A stretch of 55,635 bases of DNA, from positions 1-55,635 of the forward strand of contig NZ_JNWK01000046.1 of the NCBI RefSeq assembly GCF_000716445.1, given 5' to 3'. The position numbers and the translations under genes are program-made. Every line of letters starts with the position of its first letter. The stretch's first letter is position 1. Source of the stretch: Streptomyces wedmorensis (lineage in GTDB: Bacteria; Actinomycetota; Actinomycetes; Streptomycetales; Streptomycetaceae). Below are positions 25,209 to 33,305 of the stretch, in pieces. Below the pieces are notes generated by a model. The model ran no database searches and was not told where the DNA came from. It was given only the letters and a program-made list of their open reading frames with translations.

Positions 25209-25263
25209 AACGGCCGGGACTGAAACGGCCGGGACTGAAGCGGCCGTGGCTGAAGCGGCGGCC
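25204..25263. repeat. 15-base tandem repeat over the DUF1326 stop codon
   Basis: The unit GACTGAAACGGCCGG is repeated four times from 25204, the first two copies perfect (25204-25218 and 25219-25233) and the last two variant. Copy 1 contains the TGA stop of the DUF1326 gene. Each copy therefore carries an in-frame TGA. Confidence 0.75.
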
Positions 25264-25307
25264 GCCCGGCTCGGCTCGGCTCGGGATGGGCGATGCCCCC
25301 GTTCAAG

Positions 25308-26018
25308 TCACTCGTCCTCTGGCGCCCGCATGCCTCGGGCTCGGGCGGTCTTCGTCGACGTGTCGGAGGCGAGGAGGTCAAGGACCTCGAGGGCTCGGGT
25401 CGGCTGGGTGGAGGAGGTGAGGACGCCAGCGCTGAAAAGGGAGCTGATGGCGGTGTCTCCGGGGAGGGGGCCGATGACCGCGACGCCCGGGAGGTCCATC
25501 AGTTCGCTGTGCTGCTGGAAGGCGAGGTCGGCCTGTCCGGAGGACAGCAGGTTGCCGGCGGGCACACCCGGCGGCGCCTGGACGAGGCGGCCTGCGAGCG
25601 TGTCGGTGAGGTCGAAACGGCTGATCAGGTCGATGAGGGCGGTTCCGCTGGGGCCTGTGGAGTAGGCGATGCTCCGCGCGGAGAGCAGGGCGGTACGCAG
25701 GTCGGACGCGGAGCCGAGGGCCGGGATCGGGGCCCCCTCCGGCACGGCGGCGACGACCTGGGAGATCCACAGGGGGCGCACGGTGTCCGGCAGGAGGTGT
25801 CCTTCCTTCGCCAGCGCGGACAGGGCCCCGTCGGCGAGGACGAGGAGGTCGGCCTCGGCGCCCTCGCGTACGCGCCGCGCGGTCTCGACGCCGCCGGCGG
25901 CCTCGAATCGAACGGGGATGCCGTGCGCGTTGCGGATGTGCTCGGACAGCTCGGCCAGGATCGGCCGGGTCGCCATCGAGGAGAGTCCGGAGATCTCTCG
26001 GTTCACAGAAGCCTCCAT
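25308..26018 (-). CDS. ModA-like substrate-binding protein without signal peptide
   Basis: A 236-residue periplasmic-binding-protein-type fold of the ModA/molybdate-binding group. Strand motifs such as VRFEAAGGVETARRVREGAE, ADLLVLADGALSALAKEG and IAYSTGPSGTALIDLISRF mirror the two-lobed binding-protein pattern. There is no lipobox or signal peptide: the protein starts MEASVNREISGLSSMATRP. No permease or ATPase gene is near, so it is not a classical ABC component. It is divergent from the IclR regulator by 65 bp and next to the aromatic-degradation operon. I infer a cytosolic ligand-binding or accessory role linked to that pathway, unproven. Confidence 0.72.
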   Translation of the reverse strand: MEASVNREISGLSSMATRPILAELSEHIRNAHGIPVRFEAAGGVETARRVREGAEADLLVLADGALSALAKEGHLLPDTVRPLWISQVVAAVPEGAPIPALGSASDLRTALLSARSIAYSTGPSGTALIDLISRFDLTDTLAGRLVQAPPGVPAGNLLSSGQADLAFQQHSELMDLPGVAVIGPLPGDTAISSLFSAGVLTSSTQPTRALEVLDLLASDTSTKTARARGMRAPEDE

Positions 26019-26083
26019 GGAGTGCGGCGGGCGGTACGGCGGGCAGTCGGGGCTGCTCGGCGCCGGTCTGCGAGACTGGCCGC

Positions 26084-26851
26084 GTGAGCGCGACCCAGAT
26101 CTCGGCGGCAGGAAAAGTCCTCAAGGTCCTCTCGGCCTTCGACCGTGAGCATCCCTCGCAGACCCTGTCGGAGGTCGCTCAGCGTACGGGTCTCGCTCTG
26201 AGCACGACGCACAGGGTGGTGGCGGAGCTCGCGAGCTGGGGCGTGCTGGAGCGCGGTGAGGAAGGGGCCTGGCATGTCGGGCTGCGTCTCTGGGAGATCG
26301 CCTCGGGGTGCCCGCGCACGCAGATCCTGCGCGATGTGGCGCTGCCTTTCATGCAGGACCTCTACGAGGTGACCCACGAGAACATCCAGCTCGCGGTGCG
26401 CGAGGGCACGGAGCTGGTGTTCGTCGAACGGATCGCCGGGCACCGGTCGGTGGAGCTGCTGACCATGGTCGGGACCCGTTTTCCGATCGCCTCCACCGGG
26501 ATGGGCCGGGTGTTGCTGGCGCACGCGCCGCGGGAGATCCAGGAGGAGGTTCTCGACTCGCCGCTGAGGGCCTGGACTCCCCACACCGTCGTCGACCCGA
26601 AGGCGCTGCGCACGCAGCTGGACCGGATCCGCCGCGAACAGGTCTTCGTCAGCGACCGTCAGCTCTCGGAGAGCACGGTCGCGGTGGCCACGCCTGTGCG
26701 GATCGGCCGGACGGGGCCGGTCAGCGCCTCGTTGGGGATCGTGATCACGGCGGACGGCGCGAGCCGCGCGCGCAGCCTGCGGGAGCCGCTCCTGAGGGCC
26801 GCGCACGGAATCTCCGACGAGCTGGGCCGCCGTACGCGCACGACTGCCTGA
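26084..26851 (+). CDS. IclR family transcriptional regulator
   Basis: A 255-residue regulator. The N-terminal winged HTH (residues about 8-70) contains TLSEVAQRTGLALSTTHRVV. The C-terminal IclR effector domain begins near 80, with VREGTELVFVERIAGHRSVE, GTRFPIASTGMGRVLLAHAP and VATPVRIGRTGPVSASLGIV. IclR members often act on catabolic operons for aromatic acids (PobR, PcaU, PcaR) and bind the pathway substrate. GTG 26084 is the start. It is divergent from the ModA-like gene and 249 bp upstream of pobA. It is therefore the prime candidate regulator of the lig operon, probably activating or derepressing it in response to 4-hydroxybenzoate or protocatechuate (inference). Confidence 0.87.
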   Translation: MSATQISAAGKVLKVLSAFDREHPSQTLSEVAQRTGLALSTTHRVVAELASWGVLERGEEGAWHVGLRLWEIASGCPRTQILRDVALPFMQDLYEVTHENIQLAVREGTELVFVERIAGHRSVELLTMVGTRFPIASTGMGRVLLAHAPREIQEEVLDSPLRAWTPHTVVDPKALRTQLDRIRREQVFVSDRQLSESTVAVATPVRIGRTGPVSASLGIVITADGASRARSLREPLLRAAHGISDELGRRTRTTA

Positions 26852-27000
26852 AGTGCCGGGGTACGCGTGCCACTCCCTGACCCGCCGGCGTCCGCGTACG
26901 ACTTCCTGACCTGATGGCGTACGCGTACGACTGCCTGACGTACCGGCGCACGCGTGCCACTCCCTGACCCGCCGGCGTCCGCGCACGACCGGCCGGCTTG
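26827..27000. repeat. six-copy 29-base tandem repeat with palindromic core
   Basis: Six adjacent 29-base units start at 26827, 26856, 26885, 26914, 26943 and 26972; the last diverges in its second half. The consensus opens CCGGCGTACGCG and contains CCTGACCCG near its end. The fourth unit carries a perfect 12-base palindrome CGTACGCGTACG. Copies 2 and 5 are nearly identical. Copy 1 overlaps the last codons of the IclR gene. The array sits between that regulator and pobA and could be a multi-site operator, a bent or looping element, or a simple VNTR. Confidence 0.85.
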
Positions 27001-27019
27001 CGGGTCGGCTTCCGCCTGA

Positions 27020-27100
27020 CGGAAACGCGGGCGACCGGTCGTGGCCCTTGCTGTCAACGTTCGACGTGTTCGGACCGTTCACAGTTGCTCAGGAGATGCC
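27020..27100 (+). promoter_or_regulatory. presumed lig operon control region
   Basis: Between the repeat array and pobA lie short related elements around GTTCGACG, GTGTTCGG and CGTTCAC (27057-27083), which could be half-sites for the IclR regulator. An AGGAG ribosome binding site lies just before ATG 27101. No certain -35/-10 pair can be assigned. Confidence 0.35.
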
Positions 27101-28312
27101 ATGGCTGATGCCGTCGTCGACACCGTCGCCTCGGTTCCCGTCGCCGTCGTCGGTGCCGGCCCAGCGGGGCTGATGCTGGCGCACCGGCTGGGGCTCGCGG
27201 GAGTCGACACGATCGTGATCGACACCCGCACCCGGCGGGAGATCGAGACGACGCAGCGGGCGGGCATCCTGGAGGCCGACGCGGCGCGGGACCTGGTCGA
27301 GACGGGTGTATCCGACCGGATTCTGCGCGAGGGGCACGAACACGAAGGCACGGAACTGCGGTTCGGTGGGCGGGCGTACCGGATCCACTTCAAGGCGCTG
27401 GTCGGCGAGTCGGTGTGGCTGTACCCGCAGACCGACGTCTTCATCGATCTGGCGGACGCGCGGGAACGGGACGGCGGTGCGGTCCATTTCGGTGTCAGGG
27501 ACACCGAGGTCCTCGATGTCACGACCGCTGCTCCGCGAGTGCGTTACACGGCGTCGGACGGGTCCCGGCACGAGATCCGCGCGCGGTACGTGGTCGGTGC
27601 GGACGGCTCGCGCAGCATGTGCCGCAACCTGGTGCCGGAGGACCGGCGGGTGCGCTACGGCAAGGACTACCCGTTCGCGTGGTTCGGCATCATGGCCGAG
27701 GCGCCGATGAGCGCGCCCGAGCTGGTGTACGCCCACTCGGAGCACGGGTTCGCGCTGATCAGCCAGCGTACCGAGCGCGTGCAGCGGATGTACTTCCAGT
27801 GCTCTCCCGACGAGTCCGTCGACGCCTGGCCGGACGAGCGCGTGTGGGAGACGCTGCAGGCGCGGGTCGCCGGCGATGACGGATTCCGCCTCAAGGAGGG
27901 CGCGATCCTCGAGAAGTCGGTGCTGCGGTTCCGGTCGTTCGTGCAGGAGCCGATGCGCTGGGGTTCGATGGCGCTCGCCGGGGACGCCGCGCACACGGTG
28001 CCGCCGACGGGTGCGCGCGGGCTCAACCTCGCGCTGCACGACGTGAAGGTCCTGGCCGACGTGCTGGTCCGGGCGCTCGGCGGCGAGGGCGAGGCGGCGC
28101 TCGACGACTACCAGCCGCGCGCGTTGCAGCGGGTGTGGCGGGCGCAGAACTTCTCCCACTGGATGACCCAGTTGCTGCACACGGCGCCCGGCGGCTCGGC
28201 GTTCGACCTGCGCCGCCAGCTCGGCGAGCTCGACAACGTCGTCGGCACCCGCGCCGGACGCGCCTATCTTGCCGAGCAGTACACCGGCTGGCCCGTCAGC
28301 GCGCGGGCCTGA
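27101..28312 (+). CDS. pobA: 4-hydroxybenzoate 3-monooxygenase
   Basis: A 403-residue flavoprotein hydroxylase. It converts 4-hydroxybenzoate to protocatechuate with NAD(P)H and O2 in the cytosol. FAD-binding GxGxxG lies near residues 16-24 (VVGAGPAGLMLAHRLG). The DG motif near 165 is YVVGADGSRSMCRN, and the GD motif is LAGDAAHTVPPTGARGLNLA. The PobA-specific active-site region includes TTQRAGILEADAARDL and VWLYPQTDVFIDL. The length matches the family (about 390-400). ATG 27101 has an AGGAG site. It is the first gene of the operon and supplies the substrate of LigAB. The sister 3,4-cleavage genes (pcaGH) are not in the window. Confidence 0.92.
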   Translation: MADAVVDTVASVPVAVVGAGPAGLMLAHRLGLAGVDTIVIDTRTRREIETTQRAGILEADAARDLVETGVSDRILREGHEHEGTELRFGGRAYRIHFKALVGESVWLYPQTDVFIDLADARERDGGAVHFGVRDTEVLDVTTAAPRVRYTASDGSRHEIRARYVVGADGSRSMCRNLVPEDRRVRYGKDYPFAWFGIMAEAPMSAPELVYAHSEHGFALISQRTERVQRMYFQCSPDESVDAWPDERVWETLQARVAGDDGFRLKEGAILEKSVLRFRSFVQEPMRWGSMALAGDAAHTVPPTGARGLNLALHDVKVLADVLVRALGGEGEAALDDYQPRALQRVWRAQNFSHWMTQLLHTAPGGSAFDLRRQLGELDNVVGTRAGRAYLAEQYTGWPVSARA

Positions 28313-28337
28313 CCTCGACGACCTCAGGAGACAACTC

Positions 28338-29363
28338 ATGATCATCGACTGCCACGGTCACTTCACGACGGCGCCGCCGCAGCTGGCGCAGTGGCGGGAC
28401 CGGCAGGTGGCGGCCGTCGGGTCGCCCGCGGACGCGCCGGACCCCGACGACCTGGTCATCGGCGACGACGACCTGCGCCGGGCGATCGAGGACAACCAGC
28501 TGCGTCTCATGGACGAGCGCGGCAGCGACCTGACAATCTTTTCGCCCCGGGCCAGCTTCATGGCCCACCACATCGGCGACTTCCAGGTCTCCTCGACCTG
28601 GGCGCGGATCTGCAACGACCTGGTCCACCGGGTCAGCACGCTGTACCCCGACCGCTTCGCGATGGGTGCGATGCTGCCGCAGTCCCCCGGTGTCGACCCC
28701 GCGACCTGCGTGCCCGAGCTGCGCCGCGCCGTCGAGGAGCTCGGTGCGGTGACGATCAACCTCAACCCCGACCCGTCGGGGGGCGGTTGGACCGCGCCGC
28801 CGCTCACCGACCGCAGCTGGTATCCGGTCTACGAGGCGATGGTCGAGTACGACATCCCCGCCATGATCCACGTCAGCACCTCGTGCAATCCCGCCTTCCA
28901 CACCACCGGCGCCCACTACCTCAACGCCGACACGACGGCGTTCATGCAGTTGGTCCAGGGCGACCTGTTCGCCGACTTCCCGACGCTGCGGTTCGTCATC
29001 CCGCACGGTGGCGGCGCGGTGCCGTACCACTGGGGCCGGTTCCGCGGCCTGGCGATGGCGCTGGGCAAGCCGGATCCCGAGGCGCTGCTCGACAACGTCT
29101 TCTTCGACACCTGCGTCTACCACCAGCCCGGTGTCGACCTGCTGACCCGGGTGATCCCCAGCCGGTCCGTCCTGTTCGCCAGCGAGATGATCGGCGCGGT
29201 CCGCGACGTCGACCCGCGCACCGGCCACCACTTCGACGACACGAAGCGGTACGTCGACGCCACCCCGCACCTGACGGACGAGGAGCGTGCCGCCGTCTAC
29301 TCCGGCAACGCCCTGCGCGTCTACCCCCGTCTCGCCGCCCGCCTCGCCGCGGCCGGCCGCTGA
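28338..29363 (+). CDS. ligJ: 4-oxalomesaconate hydratase (LigJ type)
   Basis: A 341-residue enzyme of the amidohydrolase superfamily. It hydrates 4-oxalomesaconate to 4-carboxy-4-hydroxy-2-oxoadipate in the 4,5-cleavage pathway. It begins MIIDCHGHFTTAPP with the metal-binding His6-x-His8. The segments FSPRASFMAHHIGDFQVSST, AMLPQSPGVDP, TINLNPDPSGGGW, IPAMIHVSTSCNPAFHTTGA, VIPHGGGAVPYHWGRFRGLA and FASEMIGAVRDVDPRTG match sphingomonad LigJ closely. This enzyme, unlike fumarase-like isofunctional hydratases, is diagnostic for the lig route. AGGAG precedes ATG 28338, 25 bases after pobA. All catalytic metal-binding residues appear intact. Confidence 0.93.
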   Translation: MIIDCHGHFTTAPPQLAQWRDRQVAAVGSPADAPDPDDLVIGDDDLRRAIEDNQLRLMDERGSDLTIFSPRASFMAHHIGDFQVSSTWARICNDLVHRVSTLYPDRFAMGAMLPQSPGVDPATCVPELRRAVEELGAVTINLNPDPSGGGWTAPPLTDRSWYPVYEAMVEYDIPAMIHVSTSCNPAFHTTGAHYLNADTTAFMQLVQGDLFADFPTLRFVIPHGGGAVPYHWGRFRGLAMALGKPDPEALLDNVFFDTCVYHQPGVDLLTRVIPSRSVLFASEMIGAVRDVDPRTGHHFDDTKRYVDATPHLTDEERAAVYSGNALRVYPRLAARLAAAGR

Positions 29364-29380
29364 ACCCAGGAGAAGTACGC

Positions 29381-30070
29381 ATGCAACACACCGAGCTCGG
29401 CATCGTCCACACCAGGACCGAACGGGCCGATCCGGAGGCCGTCGCCGCACTGTCGAAGTTCGGCGTCGCCACGATCCACGAGGCCATGGGCCGGGTCGGA
29501 CTGATGCGCCCCTACCTGCGGCCCGTCTACCCGAAGGCCCGGATGTGCGGCACGGCCGTGACCGTACTGCTCCAGCCCGGCGACAACTGGATGCTCCACG
29601 TCGCCGCCGAGCAGATACAGGACGGGGACGTCGTCGTGGCGGCCTGCACCACGGAGAGCGAGGACGGTTTCTTCGGCGAGCTGCTCGCCACCTCGTTCCG
29701 CGCCCGCGGCTGCCGGGGCCTCGTCATCGACGGCGGTGTCCGCGACGTCGCCGACCTGGAGGGGATGGACTTCCCGGTCTTCTCCCGCGCGGTCAACGCC
29801 AAGGGCACGGTCAAGGCCACCCTCGGTTCCGTCAACGTGCCCGTGGTCTGCGGCAACGCCCTCGTACGGCCCGGTGACGTGGTCGTCGCGGACGCCGACG
29901 GCATCGTCGTGGTGCCGCGCGAGCGGGCCGCCGAGGTGGCGGCCGCCTCCGCCGCGCGCGAGGCCAAGGAGGAGGACAAACGCGCGCAGTTCCGGGCGGG
30001 CACGCTCGGCCTGGACATCTACGGGATGCGCGGCCCGCTGGCCGAGCTCGGACTGCGGTACGAGGACTGA
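29381..30070 (+). CDS. ligK: 4-carboxy-4-hydroxy-2-oxoadipate aldolase / oxaloacetate decarboxylase (LigK type)
   Basis: A 229-residue class II aldolase of the RraA-like/HMG aldolase family. It cleaves 4-carboxy-4-hydroxy-2-oxoadipate into pyruvate and oxaloacetate, and usually decarboxylates oxaloacetate too. Typical elements are KFGVATIHEAMGRVGLM (N-terminal), GDNWMLHVAAEQIQDGDVVV, and the active-site CRGLVIDGGVRDVADLEGMD with the Arg-Asp pair, then GDVVVADADGIVVVPRERA. Length agrees with LigK/ProA (about 228). ATG 29381 has AGGAG at good spacing. It follows LigJ by 17 bases, whose product it consumes, and completes the conversion to central metabolites. Confidence 0.93.
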   Translation: MQHTELGIVHTRTERADPEAVAALSKFGVATIHEAMGRVGLMRPYLRPVYPKARMCGTAVTVLLQPGDNWMLHVAAEQIQDGDVVVAACTTESEDGFFGELLATSFRARGCRGLVIDGGVRDVADLEGMDFPVFSRAVNAKGTVKATLGSVNVPVVCGNALVRPGDVVVADADGIVVVPRERAAEVAAASAAREAKEEDKRAQFRAGTLGLDIYGMRGPLAELGLRYED

Positions 30071-30072
30071 CG

Positions 30073-30993
30073 ATGACGACGAGTTCCGAGAAGACCCCCG
30101 GCTGGCTGGACTGGTACGCGGATCCGAGCAGGCCGCGGTTCCGGCTCCCCGAGGGCGCCGTCGACGCGCACTGCCACGTCTTCGGGCCCGGCGCCGAGTT
30201 CCCGTACGCGCCCGAGCGCAAGTACACGCCGTGCGACGCGTCCAAGGAGCAGCTCTTCGCGCTCCGCGACCACCTCGGCTTCGCCCGCAACGTCGTGGTG
30301 CAGGCCACGTGCCACGGCGCGGACAACTCCGCCATGGTCGACGCCCTGCGGGCGTCCGGGGGACTTGCGCGGGGTGTGGCGACGGTACGGCCCGACGTCT
30401 CGGACGCCGAGCTGCGGGAGCTGCACGAGGCCGGTGTACGCGGCGTGCGGTTCAACTTCGTCAAGCGGCTCGTCGACGCCGCGCCGCGGCAGGACCTGCT
30501 GGACGTCGTGGAGCGGATCGCGCCCCACGGGTGGCACGTCGTCGTCTACTTCGAAGCGGCCGATCTGGCCGACCTGCGTGACTTCTTCCTGTCGATCCCG
30601 GTCCCGGTGGTCGTCGACCACATGGGGCGCCCCGACGTCGCCGAGGATCCGGACGGCCCGGAGTTCGAGGCGTTCCTCGACTTCATGCGGGCGAGGCCGG
30701 ACATCTGGTGCAAGGTGAGCTGCCCTGAACGGCTGTCGGTGAGCGGGCCGCCGGCCCTCGACGGTGAGCGGTCGGCGTACCGCGACGTCGTCCCGTTCGC
30801 CCGGCGCGTGGTCGAGGAGTTTCCCGACCGGGTGCTGTGGGGCACCGACTGGCCGCACCCCAACCTCACCGGTCACATGCCGGACGACGGGCTGCTCGTC
30901 GACTTCGTCCCGTGCATCGCGCCGACGCCGGAGCTCCGGCACAAGCTGCTCGTCGACAACCCGATGCGCCTGTACTGGCCGGACGCCGGCTGA
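30073..30993 (+). CDS. ligI: 2-pyrone-4,6-dicarboxylate hydrolase (LigI type)
   Basis: A 306-residue amidohydrolase. It opens the lactone ring of 2-pyrone-4,6-dicarboxylate to give 4-oxalomesaconate, reversibly. The His-x-His near residues 33-35 lies in VDAHCHVFGPGAEFPYAPER. KYTPCDASKEQLFALRDHLG and ARNVVVQATCHGADNSAMVD follow. PVVVDHMGRPDVAEDP and the Asp motif VLWGTDWPHPN close the active site. LigI-type enzymes need no metal. ATG 30073 is two bases after the ligK stop, indicating tight coupling. Residue pattern and length agree with sphingomonad LigI. Confidence 0.93.
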   Translation: MTTSSEKTPGWLDWYADPSRPRFRLPEGAVDAHCHVFGPGAEFPYAPERKYTPCDASKEQLFALRDHLGFARNVVVQATCHGADNSAMVDALRASGGLARGVATVRPDVSDAELRELHEAGVRGVRFNFVKRLVDAAPRQDLLDVVERIAPHGWHVVVYFEAADLADLRDFFLSIPVPVVVDHMGRPDVAEDPDGPEFEAFLDFMRARPDIWCKVSCPERLSVSGPPALDGERSAYRDVVPFARRVVEEFPDRVLWGTDWPHPNLTGHMPDDGLLVDFVPCIAPTPELRHKLLVDNPMRLYWPDAG

Positions 30994-31018
30994 CCTTCCT
31001 CACGATGGGAACCTGACC

Positions 31019-32329
31019 ATGTCACTGGACAAGACCTACCGGCTGGTCCCGGGGACGACCGTCTTCGACGCCGAGCAGTCCGCCAAGGGCTACCACCTCA
31101 ACCAGTTCTGCATGTCGCTGATGACCGCGGAGAACCGTGCGGCCTACCTCGCGGACGAGCGCGGCTACCTGGACGCGTGGCCGTTGCGGGAGGAGCAGAA
31201 GCAGGCGCTGCTCGACCGCGACCTCAACGCCGCGATGCGCGAGGGCGGGAACATCTACTTCCTCGCCAAGTGGGGTGCGACGCTGGGGTTCTCCTTCCAG
31301 CAGATGGCGGGCTCGATGACCGGGATGACCGAGCAGGAGTACCGCGACATGATGGTCGGCGGCGGCCGCCCGGTCGAGGGGAACAGGATCGACCACGCCG
31401 TGCTCGACGCGGCCTACGCGGACCGGAAGGCCCCTGCCGAGCACGCCACGATCACCGGCGCCGTCTTCACCTCGCACGTGCCGGCGATCGGTGCGGCGAT
31501 GGACCACGACAAGACGGACGAGCCGTACTGGAAGCCGCTGTTCGAGGGGTACGACCTCTCCAAGGATTGGGAGAAGGAGAACCTCCCCGACGTGGTCTTC
31601 CTGGTCTACAACGACCACGCCTCCTCGTTCGACCTGTCCCTGATACCCACGTTCGTGCTCGGTACCGGTGCGGCGTATCCGACGGCGGACGAGGGGTACG
31701 GGCCCCGGCCCGTTCCCGGCATCGAGGGCGACCCCGACCTCGCCGCGCACATCGCGCACTCGCTCATCAGGGACGACTTCGACCTGACGCTCGCCAACGA
31801 GATGACCGTCGACCACGGCCTGACGGTCCCGCTGTCGTTGATGTTCGGCGACGTCGAGAAGTGGCCGTGCAAGGTGATCCCGTTCCATGTCAACGTGGTC
31901 CAGTACCCGGTGCCGTCGGGCGCCCGCTGCTTCGCCCTCGGTCAGGCACTGCGGAAGGCGATCGAGTCGTACGACCGGCCGCTGAAGGTCCAGGTGTGGG
32001 GCACCGGCGGCATGAGCCACCAGCTGCAGGGATCGCGCGCGGGCCTGATCAACCGCGAGTGGGACAACGCGTTTCTCGACCGGCTGGTCGAGGACCCGGC
32101 CGGTCTCGCGCGGGTGCCGCACCTGGAGTACGTCGAGGAGGCCGGCTCGGAGGGCATCGAGCTGGTCATGTGGCTGATCGCCCGCGGCGCCCTGAGCGAC
32201 GTCGACGGCTCCGGCCGGGTCGAGGTCAAGCACCGCTTCTACCATGTGCCCGCGTCCAACACGGCCGTCGGCCACCTGATCCTCGAAAACCACCCGCGGG
32301 CCGAGCAGCCCGCCGAAGGAGTGAACTGA
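31019..32329 (+). CDS. ligAB: protocatechuate 4,5-dioxygenase, alpha and beta subunits fused
   Basis: A 436-residue extradiol dioxygenase. Residues about 1-115 correspond to the small alpha subunit LigA (GYHLNQFCMSLMTAENRAAY, AAMREGGNIYFLAKWGATLG). Residues about 142-425 correspond to the catalytic beta subunit LigB. Ligands of the non-haem Fe(II) are recognisable: His153 in TSHVPAIGAAMD, His200 in LVYNDHASSFD and Glu378 in GSEGIELVMW. The catalytic base His334 is in WGTGGMSHQLQG. Sphingomonads and comamonads encode the two subunits separately. Here a linker of about 30 residues joins them without any start or stop between. The enzyme splits protocatechuate to 4-carboxy-2-hydroxymuconate-6-semialdehyde. 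It sits 25 bases after ligI. Confidence 0.93.
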   Translation: MSLDKTYRLVPGTTVFDAEQSAKGYHLNQFCMSLMTAENRAAYLADERGYLDAWPLREEQKQALLDRDLNAAMREGGNIYFLAKWGATLGFSFQQMAGSMTGMTEQEYRDMMVGGGRPVEGNRIDHAVLDAAYADRKAPAEHATITGAVFTSHVPAIGAAMDHDKTDEPYWKPLFEGYDLSKDWEKENLPDVVFLVYNDHASSFDLSLIPTFVLGTGAAYPTADEGYGPRPVPGIEGDPDLAAHIAHSLIRDDFDLTLANEMTVDHGLTVPLSLMFGDVEKWPCKVIPFHVNVVQYPVPSGARCFALGQALRKAIESYDRPLKVQVWGTGGMSHQLQGSRAGLINREWDNAFLDRLVEDPAGLARVPHLEYVEEAGSEGIELVMWLIARGALSDVDGSGRVEVKHRFYHVPASNTAVGHLILENHPRAEQPAEGVN

Positions 32330-32330
32330 C

Positions 32331-33305
32331 ATGACCGACGACCGAACCCTGCGGGTGGCCCTGGCCGGCGGAGGAGCCTTCGGCGCCAAGCACGCGGCCG
32401 CGCTCCGGCGGATCGACGGCGTCGAGGTGACCGCCGTCGTGAGCAGCACCCTCGAAAGGGCGCAGAAGTTCGCCGCGGAGCAGGGCGTCGGCCGCGGCGT
32501 GGCGTCCCTGGACGAGGTGCTGGCGATGGACGACATCGACGCCGTCATCCTCGCCACCCCGACGCAGATGCACGCCGCGCAGACGCTCGCCTGTCTCGAC
32601 GCGGGCAAGCACGTCCAGGTCGAGATCCCGCTGGCCGACTCCCTCGCCGACGCGGAGGCCTGCCAGGCCGCGCAGGAGCGCACCGGGCTGGTCGCGATGG
32701 TGGGGCACACACGGCGCTTCAACCCGAGCCACCAGTGGGTGCGGCGCCGGATCCAGGCCGGTGAGTACGGCATCCAGCAGATGGACGTGCAGACGTACTT
32801 CTTCCGCCGCACCAACCTCAACGCGCTGGGTCAGCCTCGCTCGTGGACGGACCACCTGCTGTGGCACCACGCGGCGCACACCGTCGACCTGTTCGCGTAC
32901 CAGACGGGCTCGCCGATCGTGCAGGCCAACGCGATCCAGGGCCCGATCCACCCCGAGCTCGGCATCGCGATGGACATGTCGATCCAGCTGCGCGCGGAGA
33001 GCGGCGCCCTGTGCACGCTGTCGCTGTCGTTCAACAACGACGGGCCGCTCGGCACGTTCTTCCGCTACATCGGCGACACCGGCACGTACATCGCCCGCTA
33101 CGACGACCTGTTCACGGGCAAGGACGAGCCGATCGACGTCAGCGGTGTCGACGTCTCGATGGACGGCATCGAGCTCCAGGACCGCGAGTTCGTCGCCGCG
33201 ATCCGCGAGGGGCGCGAGCCGAACTCCTCGATCGCCCAGGTGCTTCCCTGCTACCGGACGCTGGCGGCCCTGGAGGCACAGCTCGCCGCCGCCTCGGGCT
33301 CGTGA
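32331..33305 (+). CDS. ligC: 4-carboxy-2-hydroxymuconate-6-semialdehyde dehydrogenase (LigC type)
   Basis: A 324-residue Gfo/Idh/MocA-family dehydrogenase. It oxidises the hemiacetal of the ring-cleavage product to 2-pyrone-4,6-dicarboxylate with NADP+. The Rossmann motif is LAGGGAFGAKHAAALRRIDG. The LigC-specific stretches HVQVEIPLADSLADAEA, MVGHTRRFNPSHQWV, QQMDVQTYFFRRTN, PRSWTDHLLWHHAAHTVDLF and IHPELGIAMDMSIQL match the sphingomonad enzyme almost residue by residue. ATG 32331 begins one base after the ligAB stop, with AAGGAG upstream. Its stop overlaps the aldo/keto reductase start (GTGA at 33302-33305). Confidence 0.93.
   Translation: MTDDRTLRVALAGGGAFGAKHAAALRRIDGVEVTAVVSSTLERAQKFAAEQGVGRGVASLDEVLAMDDIDAVILATPTQMHAAQTLACLDAGKHVQVEIPLADSLADAEACQAAQERTGLVAMVGHTRRFNPSHQWVRRRIQAGEYGIQQMDVQTYFFRRTNLNALGQPRSWTDHLLWHHAAHTVDLFAYQTGSPIVQANAIQGPIHPELGIAMDMSIQLRAESGALCTLSLSFNNDGPLGTFFRYIGDTGTYIARYDDLFTGKDEPIDVSGVDVSMDGIELQDREFVAAIREGREPNSSIAQVLPCYRTLAALEAQLAAASGS

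Noticed and set aside
26827..27000. CRISPR array
   Set aside because: The 29-base units abut directly with no spacers between them, and no cas genes are present.
30764..31018. Upstream extension of LigAB to an earlier ATG
   Set aside because: The extension overlaps ligI in another frame and reads as Ser/Arg nonsense; homology begins at ATG 31019.
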